From contig NZ_CP129238.1 in assembly GCF_030413595.1 (NCBI RefSeq), positions 2,852,001 through 2,916,000 of the forward strand: a DNA stretch of 64,000 nucleotides, read 5' to 3'. Below the pieces are notes generated by a model. That model saw nothing but the letters and a program-made list of their open reading frames with translations. It did no database searches and was not told the origin of the DNA. The first letter of the stretch is position 1. Every line of letters begins with the position of its first letter. Origin of the DNA: Planococcus liqunii (GTDB taxonomy: Bacteria; Bacillota; Bacilli; Bacillales_A; Planococcaceae). Below are positions 62,583 to 64,000 of this stretch, in pieces. The translations under genes were made by a program, and so were the position numbers.

Positions 62583-64000
62583 TCAGCCGTTTTTCCGCCT
62601 GCCATAGAGATGCAACAATAAAGCAGCAAGTGCCGAAATAACCGTGACAAGCAGTCCCGGATAAAATCCAGGCGTAATATACGACAGCTCAATCCGGTGT
62701 TCTCCAGGTTCCAAATAAACCCCGCTGAATGCGCCCTGCACTTCCAGCAATTCCGCTTCTTTGCCGTTCACTTTCATATTCCACTGTTCACTATAGGGAA
62801 TGGATAAGAACAAAAACCCTTGTTCCTTGACGGAAAGATCACCCGATACGTGATTGCCTTTCACATGCAAATTGTCCATGCTATGAGCTTCGCGCTGATC
62901 TGCTTGCTTACGGAAATCCTCATAGGAATTCCAATACACCTTAAGGCCAGACAGTTGATAGGTGCCGGGTGAAACCCCGATTTCTATTGCATCCGTCTGC
63001 CCATCCAAACGGATCAAATACCCTTTATTGGGGTAGCTATAAATATAGGAGGATTCCCGTTTCAACACTTCTTTTCCGTTGACGTCCAGCTTCATCGCCT
63101 GGTCTTCCGCCGGTGCTATTTCGAAATAGACCATGTATTCTCCCGGCTGTTGTTTTTCTTCGATTGGAATACGGACTTTCCCTCCCGATTGGACCGTCAG
63201 CAAGCCTCCTGTCATTGATGCATTATGGTAATCGGCGTTTGCCAGATCGACTTTTATCCGTTCCGGCAGCTGTTCTTTCCAATTTTCAGTTCGTGCTCGT
63301 GCATAACGGTCTGCCACAACCAATGTATTCAAAAACAGCGCGTCCCGCTCTGCCACATTCAACTGCCGCCATTCCGTTTCGGAAATCGTCTCGGTATACC
63401 ACATATCGATGCCAACCGCTGACGGATTTTCATAAACCGAATACGTTTCAGTCTCTTCTACTTTCTCGTATCCGAAGGGAGCCTTTTCATCTTTTGGCAA
63501 TACTTGATACTTTACTCCAAGCCCCGTCTCCAGTGCCCAGCGGTCGTCGAACAGCGAGTAGGTGGATACGACGACACCGTTTCTCAGCGGATTGGTTTGC
63601 CGGACATTGTAATCTTTTTTCACAAAGCTGTGCAAATTTTTCTTCAGTACACTATTGTAGGCACTCGTACCATAATAGCCATAAAGCATGGCATGGTTTA
63701 AGCGGTCCTTCGTTCCGTAGTACGTCCGGTAAAATTCATTCTGTTCCGGCACCAGTGCCGAAAAAATTTTTTGTTCTTCAGCATGATCCAGAGAGGGCTG
63801 GCTAAAATATTCATCGGTTAAATTTTTGGCCCCGAACTTGCCGACTATCTTTTCCTCAGTATAGCCCACCACATTGGCAACAGCATTTGCTCCCAATGCC
63901 AATACGAAAAGCCTTGAAAGCCACCTTTTCCGCTCCCAACGGCTCATCGCATATAACAGCAACAAAGTTAATAAGCCAAAAGCGACGGCAGCTGCGTCAT
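62583..64000 (-). CDS. YfhO family membrane protein (cut by window edge)
   Basis: The frame is open to the end of the window, so only the C-terminal ~472 residues are present. A membrane segment near the cut (AVAFGLLTLLLLYAMSR, then LFVLALGANAVANVVGY) is followed by a large extracellular domain with VRIPIEEKQQPGEYMVYFE, LFLSIPYSEQWNMKVNGK and YLEPGEHRIELSYITPG, and a final membrane helix before RRKNG. This matches the C-terminus of YfhO, which in Bacillus and Listeria adds sugars to lipoteichoic acid. The long membrane part would lie upstream. Confidence 0.82.
   Translation of the reverse strand, partial: DAAAVAFGLLTLLLLYAMSRWERKRWLSRLFVLALGANAVANVVGYTEEKIVGKFGAKNLTDEYFSQPSLDHAEEQKIFSALVPEQNEFYRTYYGTKDRLNHAMLYGYYGTSAYNSVLKKNLHSFVKKDYNVRQTNPLRNGVVVSTYSLFDDRWALETGLGVKYQVLPKDEKAPFGYEKVEETETYSVYENPSAVGIDMWYTETISETEWRQLNVAERDALFLNTLVVADRYARARTENWKEQLPERIKVDLANADYHNASMTGGLLTVQSGGKVRIPIEEKQQPGEYMVYFEIAPAEDQAMKLDVNGKEVLKRESSYIYSYPNKGYLIRLDGQTDAIEIGVSPGTYQLSGLKVYWNSYEDFRKQADQREAHSMDNLHVKGNHVSGDLSVKEQGFLFLSIPYSEQWNMKVNGKEAELLEVQGAFSGVYLEPGEHRIELSYITPGFYPGLLVTVISALAALLLHLYGRRKNG

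Overview
The window looks like chromosome of a low-to-mid GC Gram-positive of the Bacillales, most likely Planococcaceae (Planococcus-like). This is inferred from ComK, a KinB-type kinase, class D sortase, glycerophosphate teichoic acid enzymes, GlpP antitermination, strong GGAGG ribosome binding sites and frequent TTG/GTG starts. No rRNA, tRNA, CRISPR, prophage or complete insertion sequence was found. All assignments come from reading the sequence, without database searches.

Layout. 1-1160: end of an NRDE-family gene, then a 0.75 kb gene-free repeat block bounded by two identical hairpins. 1243-17518: housekeeping and regulatory genes (SRPBCC protein, UV endonuclease uvsE, KinB-like kinase, divergent sigma-factor/comK pair, GyrI-like protein, TetR regulator plus SwrC-type RND pump, NERD protein flanked by arrays of an exactly 21-bp-periodic repeat, DUF1028 and M42 peptidase pair, Lrp regulator, amino acid permease, secreted NodB-LysM deacetylase, small alarmone hydrolase). 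17741-22080: a membrane-anchored glycosidase-like protein, a GT2 glycosyltransferase pseudogene and a second repeat block. 22082-23842: SGNH hydrolase, DUF805 and YciI proteins.

23892-32570 is a seven-gene minus-strand operon for a Wzx/Wzy-type surface polysaccharide (flippase, polymerase, nucleotide-sugar dehydrogenase-like protein, initiating sugar transferase, two paralogous GT4 enzymes and an HPr-kinase-like protein). Two FemAB-like paralogues lie just beyond it. 35474-37333 encodes a secreted acidic protein with an LPDTA sorting signal and its class D sortase. 37635-55412 is dominated by teichoic-acid-type genes: tagA-like, tagB-like, tagD, a second tagB-like gene, a GT2 gene, and an operon galE-tagG-tagH-GT4-(GT2/TagF fusion). 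MBL-fold, GIY-YIG and threonine-aldolase-like genes and a second HPr-kinase-like gene lie among them. 55633-57078 is a membrane-anchored trypsin-like protease. 57310-62472 is the complete glycerol regulon glpP-glpF-glpK-glpD with promoter, cre site and leader terminators visible. The window ends inside a YfhO-family gene.

Working together: glycerol uptake and phosphorylation produce glycerol-3-phosphate, which TagD activates to CDP-glycerol for the TagB/TagF-type enzymes. The glycan and teichoic acid operons build envelope polymers, and sortase, FemAB and protease genes act on surface proteins or wall components. The most unusual points are the nucleotide-sugar dehydrogenase-like protein lacking its catalytic cysteine, two HPr-kinase-like proteins in glycan loci whose promoters share an 11-bp-spaced direct repeat, the 21-bp-periodic arrays around the NERD gene, and the modular hairpin repeat blocks.
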